NCBI GenBank assembly: GCA_947458705.1
Contig: CANHAH010000003.1
Span: 1 to 56,840 of the forward strand
DNA: 56,840 nt
Reading direction: 5' to 3'
Source: Opitutia bacterium
GTDB taxonomy: Bacteria > Verrucomicrobiota > Verrucomicrobiia > Opitutales > Opitutaceae
Shown: in pieces, positions 1 to 8,791 of the stretch
How positions within the stretch are numbered: position 1 is the stretch's first letter
Layout: each line of letters begins with the position of its first letter
Program-made: the position numbers and the translations under genes
Notes under the pieces: model-generated
The model's input: the letters and a program-made list of their open reading frames with translations, nothing else
What the model was told of the DNA's origin: nothing
Database searches by the model: none

Positions 1-537
1 GTGTAGCGCGAGGAAATCGAGTCGTTCACGGAGCGTACGTACAGAATCCAAAAGGTCTTCCCCAATCATGCGCATAATCTCCCAGAGGGGAGCCTCGGGT
101 TCAATACGATCGGAGAGGGCGAAGCGGCGGAGCAGAGTGATGTCGATCGGTGAATTTAGTTTGGGTAGGGCGTTGCGCTCGATGCCAAGAAATTTGGCCG
201 TACTGATTGGTCCGCGGCAATCGAACCACTCAGCGGGCTCGAGCCATTCACAGAATTGGCGGGCGTCGGCGTAGATTCCGAGGTGTTGTAAAACGAGCGA
301 AAGCGAGCAGGTGGGCGCGTGATCTTTGGGGAGTTGGTGGTGGTCGAAGTTATTTCGCGCGGGATCGTGCTCGTGGCCGACGTCGACGACGGCGACTTGC
401 GGATCGTTTAAATCGCTGGCTGTGGGTTCACGTCGGACGATGGGCACTGGGTACAGGGCGAGCAGGACACAGCAGGCGAGGAACTCGTCTTTATGGGCGC
501 TGCCGGGATGGGTGAGTAAAGTAGTAAAGGGCTTCAT
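1..537 (-). CDS. MYG1-family (UPF0160) metal-dependent hydrolase, 3' end cut by window
   Basis: The reading frame starts at the ATG at 537 and stays open for 179 codons to the window edge, so the C-terminal part is missing. The N-terminus carries the MYG1-family signature: a THPGSAHKDE segment (residues 9-18), VDVGHEHDP (51-59) and FDHHQ (64-68). These resemble the metal-binding His/Asp motifs of DHH-type phosphoesterases. Eukaryotic MYG1 is an exonuclease; the role of bacterial members is poorly known. There is no signal peptide, so a cytoplasmic enzyme is expected. It lies 68 bases downstream of the MBL-fold gene on the same strand, and a small GC-rich hairpin sits just before the start codon. 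Family assignment is fairly sure; substrate is unknown. Confidence 0.75.
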   Translation of the reverse strand, partial: MKPFTTLLTHPGSAHKDEFLACCVLLALYPVPIVRREPTASDLNDPQVAVVDVGHEHDPARNNFDHHQLPKDHAPTCSLSLVLQHLGIYADARQFCEWLEPAEWFDCRGPISTAKFLGIERNALPKLNSPIDITLLRRFALSDRIEPEAPLWEIMRMIGEDLLDSVRTLRERLDFLALH

Positions 538-543
538 GATGAA

Positions 544-561
544 AGCGCGGGCAACCGCGCT
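544..561 (-). terminator. GC-rich hairpin between the MBL-fold gene and the MYG1-family start
   Basis: AGCGCGG (544-550) and CCGCGCT (555-561) form a perfect 7-bp stem with a 4-base loop. Read on the minus strand it follows the MBL-fold stop (606) and is trailed by only three T residues. It is therefore at best a weak terminator. Its base lies six nucleotides before the MYG1-family start codon, so it could instead affect initiation of that gene. Confidence 0.35.
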
Positions 562-605
562 GCGCGCAACGACGTCGGCTCGAGATACGTTTGGCGACGC
601 TGAAG

Positions 606-1616
606 TTACAGGCCCCAGCTCCAGCGCTCGCTTTGCCAACTAAAGCCGCGTTCGGTTTGAGCGATGCGGCCGAGGCCGGGCCAAGGGAGGTGGAAACCGT
701 AGGAGCGTTCGTGGGAGTGGGCGAGTTCGGTAAAGAGTTTTTGGCGAGTGTGAATCGCTTGTACGGGTTCGTGGTCATAAGCGATGCCCCACGTTGGATC
801 GGTGAACATCAAAGTGTGGTGATGCGCGACATCCATGAAATGCAGGAGCGAGTCACGGCCTGATTTAATGCGAAAAATCGCGTGGCCGGATGTGTGTCCG
901 GGGGCCGCCAGCAGCGTGACTGCTCCGCCGAGGACGGAGTCACCGTCACGAAGAAATTGCAGGTTAGGCTGGAGGACGTCGAATTTTTCACGGGCATCTT
1001 TGATCATGCCGGGGAGTGGACCTTTGGCGCGTTTGGATCGGGAGAAATCGGGCGTGGGCGAGCGCCAGAAATCAACTTCTTCGCGTAAGCAATAGACCGC
1101 CGCATTTGGGAAGACGGCGTGGTTGCCGGTGACAAAGCCACCGATGTGATCGACGTGAGCGTGGCTGAGAAAGGCGTGGGTGATCTGCGTCGGCGCCAAG
1201 CCAAGCTCGGCTAGCGCCGTTGATACCCAGCCACGCTCGGAGTTTTTTCCGGGGCCAAAACCACCGTCGAAAATCACCAGTTCGCGGCCGATTTTGAGCA
1301 GCAGGATATTAACGTAAAGCGGTAGGGCATCAGTGCGTTCGCCGCGAGCGATAAGATCGTCGCGCATTACAGATCGGGCGGCTTCCGGCCACATGAGATC
1401 GAGGCCTTCGCGCAGTAGCATGCTACCATCGCTGATGGAATAGGCCTCGATCTCACCGATGTTGAAACGGTAGATGAAGGCATTGCGTGGCGCCGCTCGC
1501 TTGGTCGTGGCTTCGACTGCGCGGAGTGATTGCGGCAAAAGCGCAGTACTGACGGCGGCGGCCGTGGCGCAAATAAAATGCCGACGGGTGGAATTTTTTT
1601 GTGGGGTATTTAGCAT
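606..1616 (-). CDS. Tat-exported MBL-fold metallo-hydrolase
   Basis: This 336-residue protein belongs to the metallo-beta-lactamase fold superfamily. The zinc-site motif SHAHVDH is at 151-157, a second metal-ligand region PGHTSGH at 239-245, and an Asp follows in MDVAHH (about 262). The N-terminus has a twin-arginine pattern, TRRHF (10-14), followed by an alanine-rich hydrophobic stretch and a likely cleavage site near residue 35. It is thus probably exported folded by Tat to the periplasm. Many such proteins are lactonases, arylsulfatase-like or quorum-quenching hydrolases; the substrate cannot be read here. The neighbours (DUF2293 upstream, MYG1-like downstream) do not suggest a pathway. 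Confidence 0.85.
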   Translation of the reverse strand: MLNTPQKNSTRRHFICATAAAVSTALLPQSLRAVEATTKRAAPRNAFIYRFNIGEIEAYSISDGSMLLREGLDLMWPEAARSVMRDDLIARGERTDALPLYVNILLLKIGRELVIFDGGFGPGKNSERGWVSTALAELGLAPTQITHAFLSHAHVDHIGGFVTGNHAVFPNAAVYCLREEVDFWRSPTPDFSRSKRAKGPLPGMIKDAREKFDVLQPNLQFLRDGDSVLGGAVTLLAAPGHTSGHAIFRIKSGRDSLLHFMDVAHHHTLMFTDPTWGIAYDHEPVQAIHTRQKLFTELAHSHERSYGFHLPWPGLGRIAQTERGFSWQSERWSWGL

Positions 1617-1634
1617 GATGTATGTGGTGGGATT

Positions 1635-2363
1635 TTAAAAAAGCATAGCCTGCGAAGAAGACGAACTTGAGGCAGGTGTGGGCCGTGCGGCGCGTAGGGC
1701 TGCTTGTAAGGGGCAAAGCCTGTGGTCGACGGGATGACCTTCGCGGTAAAGTTGCAGAAGTTGATGCGAACGTTGGGCGAGGATGCTTCGGACTTCGCGG
1801 CGACGGCCCTTAATGAGGGGAATGCGCATCTCATCGTAGCCGGTGGTCTGATGACGGAGCCACGCGATGGTGGCGGCTTCGGCGCGCTCTTGGATGGGAA
1901 TGCGCTTAGTGCGGGCAACCGTTCCGCTGCCTACGGGAGTGGCGTGAGCGGCGATAAGATCGGCGAGGCTTTGGGCGTCGCCAGCATGCATGCAATTGAA
2001 GGAGAGAAACGCCAACACGGCGGTGCGGAAATCTTTGACGTAGTCGGCTTGTTCGTTGGCGCGGCGGTCTCGGGCAGAGTCGAGTTTGCGTAGATGGGCA
2101 GGATCAGCGCGCTCGACCAAAAGTTCGGCACGAAGATCTTCGATGCGATGCGCCGGAGCCCAAATACCCCGAGAGAAACGCTTGCGGCCTTTCATCTCGG
2201 ACATGGTCCACGTAGGGCCGTCGGCCTTGATGCGGCGGCTGAGAGCGGAGTCGCCGGGTGAAAGAAGAATCCAACCCGATGGGACGGGCTCGAGCACTGC
2301 GTGTTCGTTGATGACGTAGCCGGGGTTTTGACTGGGACGGACTTCGCGGGTGGCGTTGGGCAC
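1635..2363 (-). CDS. DUF2293 domain-containing protein
   Basis: This 242-residue cytoplasmic protein has no signal peptide. The recognisable part is the C-terminal half, about residues 155-207. It runs from RAEAATIAWLRHQTTGYD into a basic IPLIKGRRREVRSILA segment, which matches the DUF2293 family. The N-terminal part (LEPVPSGWILLSPGDSALSR, 24-43) is also typical of bacterial DUF2293 proteins. The domain has no established biochemical function; its basic helix suggests nucleic-acid contact, which is only an inference. The C-terminus ends in a low-complexity serine run. It stops 18 bases before the MBL-fold gene starts, so the two may be co-transcribed. It is divergent from rsgA, leaving about 118 bases for both promoters. 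Confidence 0.75.
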   Translation of the reverse strand: MPNATREVRPSQNPGYVINEHAVLEPVPSGWILLSPGDSALSRRIKADGPTWTMSEMKGRKRFSRGIWAPAHRIEDLRAELLVERADPAHLRKLDSARDRRANEQADYVKDFRTAVLAFLSFNCMHAGDAQSLADLIAAHATPVGSGTVARTKRIPIQERAEAATIAWLRHQTTGYDEMRIPLIKGRRREVRSILAQRSHQLLQLYREGHPVDHRLCPLQAALRAARPTPASSSSSSQAMLF

Positions 2364-2481
2364 GTGCGAGGGGATAAAGGTCAGCGTGGAATCTCAAGCC
2401 GCAACCGGAGTCCTAGGGACTTGTTAGAAATTTTTCGCTGCGCGCTGGCTTCAGGCGCGGTCTTTCTGCTAACATGTAGTC

Positions 2482-3567
2482 ATGACTCTTGTTGAACTCG
2501 GCTGGCACGATGCCTTGGCCCTCGCTTTTGCCCCGCACGGGGCGGCGGGGTTGGAGCCGGCGCGTGTGGTGTGCGAGTTGCGGAGGAATTTTTACGCGGT
2601 GCATACGGCAGACGGTGAAGTGCTGGGAGAATGTGGCGGCGGTTTTTTTCATGTGGCAAAGAAGGCAGAGCAATTTCCTGCAGTGGGCGATTGGGTAGCT
2701 GTACGTCGCCGTCCTGGCGAGGCGCGCGCGGACATCCATGCGGTGTTGCCGCGACGTACGAAGTTTTCGCGGCGCGCTTCGGGCTCAGAAGAAATCGAAC
2801 AAATCGTGGCGGCCAATATCGATACGGTGTTTCTGGTGAGCGGGCTTGATCAGAATTTTAATCCGAAACGTATCCAGCGTTTTTTAGTAGCAGCTAAGGA
2901 AAGCGGGGCAGAGGCGGTTGTTATTTTGAATAAATCAGACGTGTGCGCAGATGCCGAAGCTGTGCGCCTCGAGATCGAAACACTTGTTCCGGGCGTTCCG
3001 GTGCTCATCACAAGTTCGGAGACGCGCAAGGGCTTGAAGGCGCTGACCTCAGTCTACGCGCAGCCAGGGCGCACATTGGCCTTTATCGGTTCATCCGGCG
3101 TGGGTAAATCGAGCCTTATTAATTTATTGGTGCGTGATTCGGAGGCTTTGCCCACAGGCGAAGTTCGCGAGAAAGACAGTAAAGGCCGGCACACCACGAC
3201 GCGCCGTGAACTTGTTCAGACGCCCACGGGGGCACTGGTGATCGACACCCCCGGCATGAGAGAATTGCAGCTCTGGGGTATAGAGGACGGCGTGGAGGAT
3301 GCCTTTGCTGATATCGCGACTTTGGCTGACCGCTGTAAGTTTGGTAATTGTAGCCATACCAATGAACCGAGTTGCGCGGTGCGGGCGAGCATCTTAGCGG
3401 GAGATTTGTTGCTGCAGCGTTTTGAGAGTTATCTTAAATTAAAAGGTGAGAAAGCTGCCAGTGTACCGGCACGTAAAAAACCTAGTGCGCTGGCGAGTAA
3501 ACCGGGTTGGAAAAATCGCACGCAGGGGCAGACGCCGTTCCGGCATCGGCATCACGTCGAGGATTAG
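2482..3567 (+). CDS. rsgA: Ribosome small-subunit-dependent GTPase RsgA
   Basis: This 361-residue circularly permuted GTPase acts in late 30S ribosomal subunit maturation. An OB-fold-like N-terminus (about 25-95) is followed by the G motifs in permuted order: NKSD (150-153, G4), GSSGVGKSS (203-211, G1/P-loop) and DTPG (255-258, G3). The C-terminal zinc finger follows, with Cys285, Cys290, His292 and Cys298 in CKFGNCSHTNEPSC. Length and order fit the family. The tail after residue 330 is basic and ends in a His/Arg-rich segment, perhaps contacting rRNA. The ATG at 2482 has no clear Shine-Dalgarno sequence. The gene stands alone, divergent from the DUF2293 gene. Confidence 0.96.
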   Translation: MTLVELGWHDALALAFAPHGAAGLEPARVVCELRRNFYAVHTADGEVLGECGGGFFHVAKKAEQFPAVGDWVAVRRRPGEARADIHAVLPRRTKFSRRASGSEEIEQIVAANIDTVFLVSGLDQNFNPKRIQRFLVAAKESGAEAVVILNKSDVCADAEAVRLEIETLVPGVPVLITSSETRKGLKALTSVYAQPGRTLAFIGSSGVGKSSLINLLVRDSEALPTGEVREKDSKGRHTTTRRELVQTPTGALVIDTPGMRELQLWGIEDGVEDAFADIATLADRCKFGNCSHTNEPSCAVRASILAGDLLLQRFESYLKLKGEKAASVPARKKPSALASKPGWKNRTQGQTPFRHRHHVED

Positions 3568-3614
3568 CTCAGAAGAAGGTTGGTGTTACGCGGCAGTGGC
3601 GATAGGCTGGGTTC

Positions 3615-4274
3615 ATGCCCCAAGACCCCCATGCCCATTTTGATCACACTTTACTTGATTTGATCGAGCACAGTCCGACCGGTGTTCTGCCCGCCACTCC
3701 GTCATATATGGATGCGCTCAAGCGGTTGCTTGCCACGCATCAGGTTTACGCGAGTGCTAATCACAAAGGTGGCTACGTCACCACTCGATCGCTGACGTCG
3801 GCGCCGTTGTTTTACGCTCAGAATCTCGACGATGTGATCGCCGGTCGTGTCGAGCCGGAGTCGCTAGAAAATAATTTCAGCATCTTTGAGCGTTACTTGG
3901 TTTCGTTGTCTGAACCGCTGCGTGAGCGGGCCGCCGAGCGCCGGACAGTGGTTGTGGGTAAACCTTCGCATCATCGCGCGAAGCACATCGGCGATCAAGT
4001 CGTGGTCGCCCAAGATCCGATCAACACGTTATTTTTGGTGCCTGGTACGGGCCCGCATCCAGGCTTGCCCGGAAATTATCTCTACGGATCTGTTTTTCAG
4101 CGCCACGCCAATGTTAACAGCCCTTGGCTTATTCACCTGCATGACAATGACGATGGTCTCGCGCTCTGCGATTTACCCACGATGGCCGTGGCGTGGGATA
4201 AATTACAAGAAGTGCTCTCTAGTGCACCGTTTAATATGAACGAATTGGATGCACTCGGTTTCTCTTTTAAATAA
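3615..4274 (+). CDS. Conserved hypothetical protein, function not recognised
   Basis: This 219-residue protein lacks a signal peptide and membrane segments and is probably cytoplasmic. I do not recognise a family. Visible features are a His-rich start (PQDPHAHFDH), a lone HH in KPSHHRAKH, a LVPGTGPHPGLPGNY segment near residues 140-155 and a LIHLHDNDDGLALCDLPTM stretch near 175-193. The many His and Asp residues could bind metal, but no known motif is complete. It follows rsgA by 47 bases on the same strand and could share its transcript. Codon use looks like that of its neighbours and the frame is open throughout, so it is very likely a real gene. Confidence 0.7.
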   Translation: MPQDPHAHFDHTLLDLIEHSPTGVLPATPSYMDALKRLLATHQVYASANHKGGYVTTRSLTSAPLFYAQNLDDVIAGRVEPESLENNFSIFERYLVSLSEPLRERAAERRTVVVGKPSHHRAKHIGDQVVVAQDPINTLFLVPGTGPHPGLPGNYLYGSVFQRHANVNSPWLIHLHDNDDGLALCDLPTMAVAWDKLQEVLSSAPFNMNELDALGFSFK

Positions 4275-4356
4275 AAGAGCCTTAGGGGATTACACCTATA
4301 AACCGAATGCGATTTAGATTCACGCGGAAGAAATCAGCCTTCAAGTTGCCGGCCGC

Positions 4357-5199
4357 ATGCTCGTCTCAACCTCTGAACTTGAGTCCCATCTCAACGACCC
4401 TACTTGGGTGATTTTTGATTGCCGGCATGATCTAGTTGATCACGGCAAAGGAGCCAAGCTATACGCTGAAAGTCACCTCGCTGGGGCCTATTTTGCTTCC
4501 GTTGAAACTGCTCTCGCTGGCTCAAAAAATGGTCGCAATGGTCGTCACCCTTTACCTGAGCCGGATCAATTTGCATCTTTTCTTGCGCTACATGGCGTGA
4601 ACAAAGACAGCCGTATTATCGCGTATGACGACGCTGGCGGGCTCTACGCCGCGCGCTTGTGGTGGCTGGCGCGCTGGGTTGGATTTACGCAGGTGGCGTT
4701 GCTCGACGGTGGTTGGCAAAAATGGATAAGCGAACGACGCGCAGTGACTACTGAGATACCAGTGGCGCGACCTAACGCGACTAAGAACGCGCCGACGGTG
4801 GATACGAACATGCTTTGGTGTGCTGACGATGTGCTGCGGCGGCTCGAAAAGAGCGATAGTTTGTTGATTGATGCCCGAGCGGTAGATCGTTTTCGCGGTC
4901 AGATCGAACCCGTGGACCCCGTTGCTGGACATATTCCAGGGGCGGTGAATCGTTTTTTTAAGTCTAATTTAAATTCCGATCTCACTTTGCGCCCGGTTAT
5001 GGATCTACATCGGGAGTTTGTAGCGCTCATCGGAGCGCGCGCGCTTGAAGATGTGGGGCATTCGTGCGGTTCAGGAATCACCGCTTGCGCCAATATTTTC
5101 GCAATGGAATACGCGGGGCTCAGTGGCTCCAAACTGTACGCGGGGTCGTGGAGTGAATGGGTTTCAGATCCGTTGCGACCCGTCGCGCGTGGAGACTGA
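4357..5199 (+). CDS. Double-rhodanese sulfurtransferase (thiosulfate / 3-mercaptopyruvate type)
   Basis: This 280-residue protein has two tandem rhodanese domains (about 1-125 and 150-275). The first, inactive domain contains the CH2A-type stretch WVIFDCRHD and ESHLAGAYFASV. The second has LLIDARAVDRF, GHIPGAVN and the active-site loop CGSGITAC, with the catalytic Cys at 237. A CGSG(V/I)TAC loop is typical of SseA-like 3-mercaptopyruvate sulfurtransferases rather than classical CRKG rhodaneses. It transfers sulfur from a donor to a thiophilic acceptor such as cyanide or thioredoxin. There is no signal peptide. It ends 18 bases before the convergent sialidase-fold gene. Confidence 0.9.
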   Translation: MLVSTSELESHLNDPTWVIFDCRHDLVDHGKGAKLYAESHLAGAYFASVETALAGSKNGRNGRHPLPEPDQFASFLALHGVNKDSRIIAYDDAGGLYAARLWWLARWVGFTQVALLDGGWQKWISERRAVTTEIPVARPNATKNAPTVDTNMLWCADDVLRRLEKSDSLLIDARAVDRFRGQIEPVDPVAGHIPGAVNRFFKSNLNSDLTLRPVMDLHREFVALIGARALEDVGHSCGSGITACANIFAMEYAGLSGSKLYAGSWSEWVSDPLRPVARGD

Positions 5200-5217
5200 A
5201 CTGGGGTCGAACAAAAA

Positions 5218-7038
5218 TTAAGGGACTGGTGTCGCTATAACGTCGTCGATCAAGAAAATTGCGAGGGGAGCTTTTTGATCAGCGCCGGCGAGCTCTTTGC
5301 CGGCTAGTCCTCGGTTGCGATAGGATCCGGTACGGAAAGATATGCGTTCAACTGTGCTCACGGGTTCGTTGAAAACTAGGGGACGTGAAACCACAGTTTT
5401 TCCATTGATACGGAGTTCTGCGGTGTCGGCGATAGCGCTTGGTTTTATCTCCAAGCTAAGGTTTAGCCATTGGTTGACGGGGTACGGGCCGGCATCCTGC
5501 CAGATACCTTCGTGTCTAGCCCAGAGATGACCGTCTTCGGCAAAGGCAAGCTGAACTGGGCGAGCGCCTTTAGAGTCGAGTAAATCCAATTCGAGTCGGG
5601 CCTTACTTTGGCGGGCTAGTAGGTTAACTGTAAATTTTAAACCGTGAGTCTCAGGAAAGACGCGCACAGCGCGGGCGTAATCGTAAGGGTCTTCGTCCCG
5701 GAGCTCCAGGGCTTGGTTGCCAGTCGCGCCACTTGATACAATCCGGACCGGGGCCCAGCTTGGGCTGTAAATATTCCAATCCTCAGGGAGTGAGCTCTTA
5801 TCGATAGCATCAAACGTATCGTGCACTTGGGCGGCAATGCGGCTTCTAATTGGAACAGGGATACGACTGATCCATATGTCTTCTTTGTTGACGCTGTAGG
5901 TCACCCAAGTGGCTCTCGCGCCATCATAGGGTGTACCATTACCATCGAGTATGCCGCGGACATATTGCGGGCCGGGATTTTTGAAGGCGCCAGGAAAACG
6001 TTGATCGGGAAGTTCGCCGTGCACGGCGAGTAGTTCGTTGAAGCTAACCGCATCGGAGCTCGTCATGACGGCGAGTGGATAGCGAAGGCGGTTGGTAGGA
6101 TTAAGAAAAAGGGCGTAGCGTGAATCTTTAGTGCTTTGCAGCCAATATTTCGAGGCATTGTTGGGGAGCTGAAGCGCAAATTGTTTTTCGGACCATGTGC
6201 GTCCGGCATCATGGGTGGTGGCGACAAGGGCGTTTTTCCAAATACCAAGCGTTGAGCCATCGGGGCGACTCAGGTAGGAAAGAGCCTTGCCTCTGATAGT
6301 ATAGAAACCGGTTTCGTCGAGTTGATCTTCCTCCCACCATTGAGCCGTCATAAGTTTATCGGCGAGTAGGGCTTCGCAGGCGGTGACGAACCCACGATCT
6401 GGCGCGCTGTCATAGCGGGCGTAGGGCGGATTAAATTGAGGGTAGGTTTGTTTGGCGTTAAGTCGTATAAAGTAAATGGGGCCAAGGCTATCATCGGGGT
6501 AAATTTCACGTACGGCCCGTCCAATACCCGTGCCGTCGTTGGGAGTGGGAGGTTTACCGTAAAAAGCTAGGGCTAGAAATCTTCCGTTCGGAGCAATGTA
6601 AAATCCCATGCGTTGGTGTGCTATGGTTGGGGAACCGTCGGGAAGTAGGAATGCTGGGAAGATCGTGCGTGGCGCAGCCCACGTGCGGCCGTCGAACGAA
6701 GTGGTCAGGGACGTGTTTGTGGGAGCTTCGTGTTCGTTGCGTGGAGCGCTGAGGTATTCTAGGTAAAATTTACCATGGGCCCATGCTAACATCGGCTGAT
6801 GTAAATAGGTGTCGGGTAAATGATCGCGATGCTCGGTTGATGTGCGGTTGGCTCGCACGACTTGAAAATTATGAACCCCGATCGCTGGGCGAAGCGCTCC
6901 GTCGGCGTCGCTAGTTGCGACGGTCTTGCCGATGTAGCTCAGTGGCACAGGAGCGGTGTCTTTGGTTTTTTCCGCGGAGCAAAAATTTACGCCGAGGATA
7001 ATGAATATCGAATATACGGATAGGCGCATTGCAGGCAA
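5218..7038 (-). CDS. Secreted sialidase-fold (BNR/Asp-box) protein with C-terminal jelly-roll-like domain
   Basis: The frame encodes 606 residues, or 603 if Met4 is used, which gives a cleaner signal peptide (MRLSVYSIFIILG..CSA). The first two-thirds look like a sialidase-type beta-propeller with Asp-box-like repeats: SFDGRTW (114-120), THDAGRTW (275-282) and a weaker SSDAVSF. From about residue 410 a separate beta-rich region (DTFDAIDKSSLPEDW, then LRINGKTV) resembles a LamG-like sugar-binding domain. The sialidase fold is shared by many non-sialidase glycosidases and lyases. Given its place beside pectin-degrading genes, a plant cell wall substrate is likelier than sialic acid. It is divergent from the plus-strand glycosidase cluster, with 193 bases between. 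Confidence 0.75.
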   Translation of the reverse strand: MPAMRLSVYSIFIILGVNFCSAEKTKDTAPVPLSYIGKTVATSDADGALRPAIGVHNFQVVRANRTSTEHRDHLPDTYLHQPMLAWAHGKFYLEYLSAPRNEHEAPTNTSLTTSFDGRTWAAPRTIFPAFLLPDGSPTIAHQRMGFYIAPNGRFLALAFYGKPPTPNDGTGIGRAVREIYPDDSLGPIYFIRLNAKQTYPQFNPPYARYDSAPDRGFVTACEALLADKLMTAQWWEEDQLDETGFYTIRGKALSYLSRPDGSTLGIWKNALVATTHDAGRTWSEKQFALQLPNNASKYWLQSTKDSRYALFLNPTNRLRYPLAVMTSSDAVSFNELLAVHGELPDQRFPGAFKNPGPQYVRGILDGNGTPYDGARATWVTYSVNKEDIWISRIPVPIRSRIAAQVHDTFDAIDKSSLPEDWNIYSPSWAPVRIVSSGATGNQALELRDEDPYDYARAVRVFPETHGLKFTVNLLARQSKARLELDLLDSKGARPVQLAFAEDGHLWARHEGIWQDAGPYPVNQWLNLSLEIKPSAIADTAELRINGKTVVSRPLVFNEPVSTVERISFRTGSYRNRGLAGKELAGADQKAPLAIFLIDDVIATPVP

Positions 7039-7231
7039 TTTTGGATGCTTAAAAGAAGATTATGATCGAGCAATAGCAGAACTTAATTGCGCAACAGTCC
7101 GAGGTATTCAGTATAGGTTAGGATGCAGACGCTTCGATTCGAGTAGGATTATATCTCGCTGTCGCTCACCCTCTGAAGCTTGTCTTGGCAATAGCGCCTC
7201 TGCGGTCTCATATTTCTAATAATCTGCATCT
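7039..7231. promoter_or_regulatory. Divergent intergenic region at the left edge of the saccharolytic cluster
   Basis: These 193 bases separate two divergently transcribed secreted carbohydrate-active genes and must carry both promoters. The region is AT-richer than its neighbours. I see -10-like hexamers (CATAAT on the minus strand near 7060, TATATC near 7152 on the plus strand) but no convincing matched -35 and no long palindrome. Only the location is well supported. Confidence 0.35.
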
Positions 7232-8791
7232 ATGGCTCGATTGAAAAACGACGGTTGGTCTCTGAGGTTTTGGTGTGCTTATTTTTTGCTGATCGCAGCG
7301 GCTGACGCTGCGATCGTCGCGAATGAGTTGACGATAAATTTTGATCCCTTGGATCGGGCCGTGGCGCGATTTAATGCGATGGAGAATGAGCCCGTGATCA
7401 ATTTGGTTTCCAACTCTCAGTCGGCGTTATGGTTGCGGGCTGAGATTCCATTGTTCGAGTGTCCGGATCCTACGGTAGAGGAAATTTACTATTTTCGATG
7501 GTGGGCTTTCCGGAAGCATTTGAGGCGTGGTGCAGACACGGGGGGACGTTATGTATTTACGGAGTTCATCACGAGGTCTAAACCAGTCAGTAGCGCGTTG
7601 GGTCATCATCTGGCCGAGGGCCGATGGTTGAGAGATTCTAAGTATCTGGATGAAACTGTGCTTTATTGGCTACGAGGTGGAGTTGGTGGGCAAAGTCAGA
7701 CGCATTTGCATAAATATAGCCAGTGGCTGGCTCATGCCATTTATACTCGAGCATGCGTCACTGGCGATGAACGTTTCGCCGTCGGTTTGTTAGATGATTT
7801 GGTCCGCGATTACCAAAATTGGACGCAAGAAAAACAGCGGCCTGACGGACTGTTTTGGCAGTACGATGTTTGGGATGCGATGGAGGAATCTATCAGTGGA
7901 TCGCGCACTAAGAAAAATATCCGCCCGACAATTAACAGTTATATGTTTGGCAATGCGCAGGCGATCGCGGCCATCGCCAATTGGGCTAGGAGGATTGACC
8001 TAGCCTCTGATTTTACAGACAAAGCGTCGCGCTTACAACGGATCACGTTGGCGACGTTGTGGGATGCAAAGGCGCAATTTTTTAAGGTTCGCTACGAGGA
8101 TGGAATTTTTAGTGATGCCCGCGAGGCGATCGGCTTAATACCTTGGTATTTTGGGCTACCTCGAAAGCAAGAAGGCTATGAAGTTGCTTGGGCTCAGTTG
8201 ATCGATCCTCAGGGTTTTCGTGGCGCGATGGGGCTCACCACGGCCGAACGGCGCCATGCAGGTTTCCGCACGCATGGCACGGGCAAATGTGAGTGGGATG
8301 GTCCGGTGTGGCCCTTTGCGACGACACAAACACTTGTCGCCTTGGGGAATGTCTTGCGCGACTACCCGACTGATGTGATTTCGCGTCGTGATTATTTTGA
8401 GGCGTTTAAAACCTACGTGCGTTCGCACCACTATGATGGTTTGCCCTACATCGGTGAATATCATGATGAGACTACCGGAGAATGGCTCAAAGGACGCGAC
8501 GAGCGAAGTCGTTACTATAATCACTCCACGTTTGCTGACTTGGTGATCACTGGAGTGGTGGGGCTGAGGCCACGTTCCGATGATTGCGTCGAAATCCATC
8601 CTCTGCTACCTGATGGGGAGTGGAGTTGGTTTAAATTGGATCGCGTACGGTATCATGGACGCGAATTGACCATTATCTGGGACGAATTTGGGCAACGTTT
8701 TGGACGAGGTGCTGGGTTGCAAGTTTTTGCCGACGGAAAATTGATCGCTCGGTCCGACCGTCTGGGCCTCATTAAAGGTCAATTGCCATGA
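7232..8791 (+). CDS. Secreted MGH1-like six-hairpin glycoside hydrolase
   Basis: This 519-residue protein has an N-terminal signal peptide (FWCAYFLLIAAADAAI, to about residue 27). The body matches the MGH1-like / GH63-like (alpha/alpha)6 barrel family. It shows IYYFRWWAFRKHL (85-97), GHHLAEGRWLRDSKYLDE (124-141), WQYDVWDAMEES (209-220, with acidic residues that may be catalytic), WDGPVWPFATTQ (355-366) and NHSTFADLVITGVVGLRP near the end. The WDGPVW segment corresponds to the W-x-GP-x-W signature around the active site of this clan. It probably hydrolyses a glycosidic bond with inversion; the sugar is not predictable. Its stop overlaps the next start by four bases (ATGA), indicating translational coupling. 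Confidence 0.8.
   Translation: MARLKNDGWSLRFWCAYFLLIAAADAAIVANELTINFDPLDRAVARFNAMENEPVINLVSNSQSALWLRAEIPLFECPDPTVEEIYYFRWWAFRKHLRRGADTGGRYVFTEFITRSKPVSSALGHHLAEGRWLRDSKYLDETVLYWLRGGVGGQSQTHLHKYSQWLAHAIYTRACVTGDERFAVGLLDDLVRDYQNWTQEKQRPDGLFWQYDVWDAMEESISGSRTKKNIRPTINSYMFGNAQAIAAIANWARRIDLASDFTDKASRLQRITLATLWDAKAQFFKVRYEDGIFSDAREAIGLIPWYFGLPRKQEGYEVAWAQLIDPQGFRGAMGLTTAERRHAGFRTHGTGKCEWDGPVWPFATTQTLVALGNVLRDYPTDVISRRDYFEAFKTYVRSHHYDGLPYIGEYHDETTGEWLKGRDERSRYYNHSTFADLVITGVVGLRPRSDDCVEIHPLLPDGEWSWFKLDRVRYHGRELTIIWDEFGQRFGRGAGLQVFADGKLIARSDRLGLIKGQLP

Noticed and set aside
1722-2093. Plus-strand ORFs of 90-150 residues opposite the DUF2293, FabV, nadE and propeller genes
   Set aside because: They are antisense shadows of well-supported genes, with no domain, no signal peptide and no start context.
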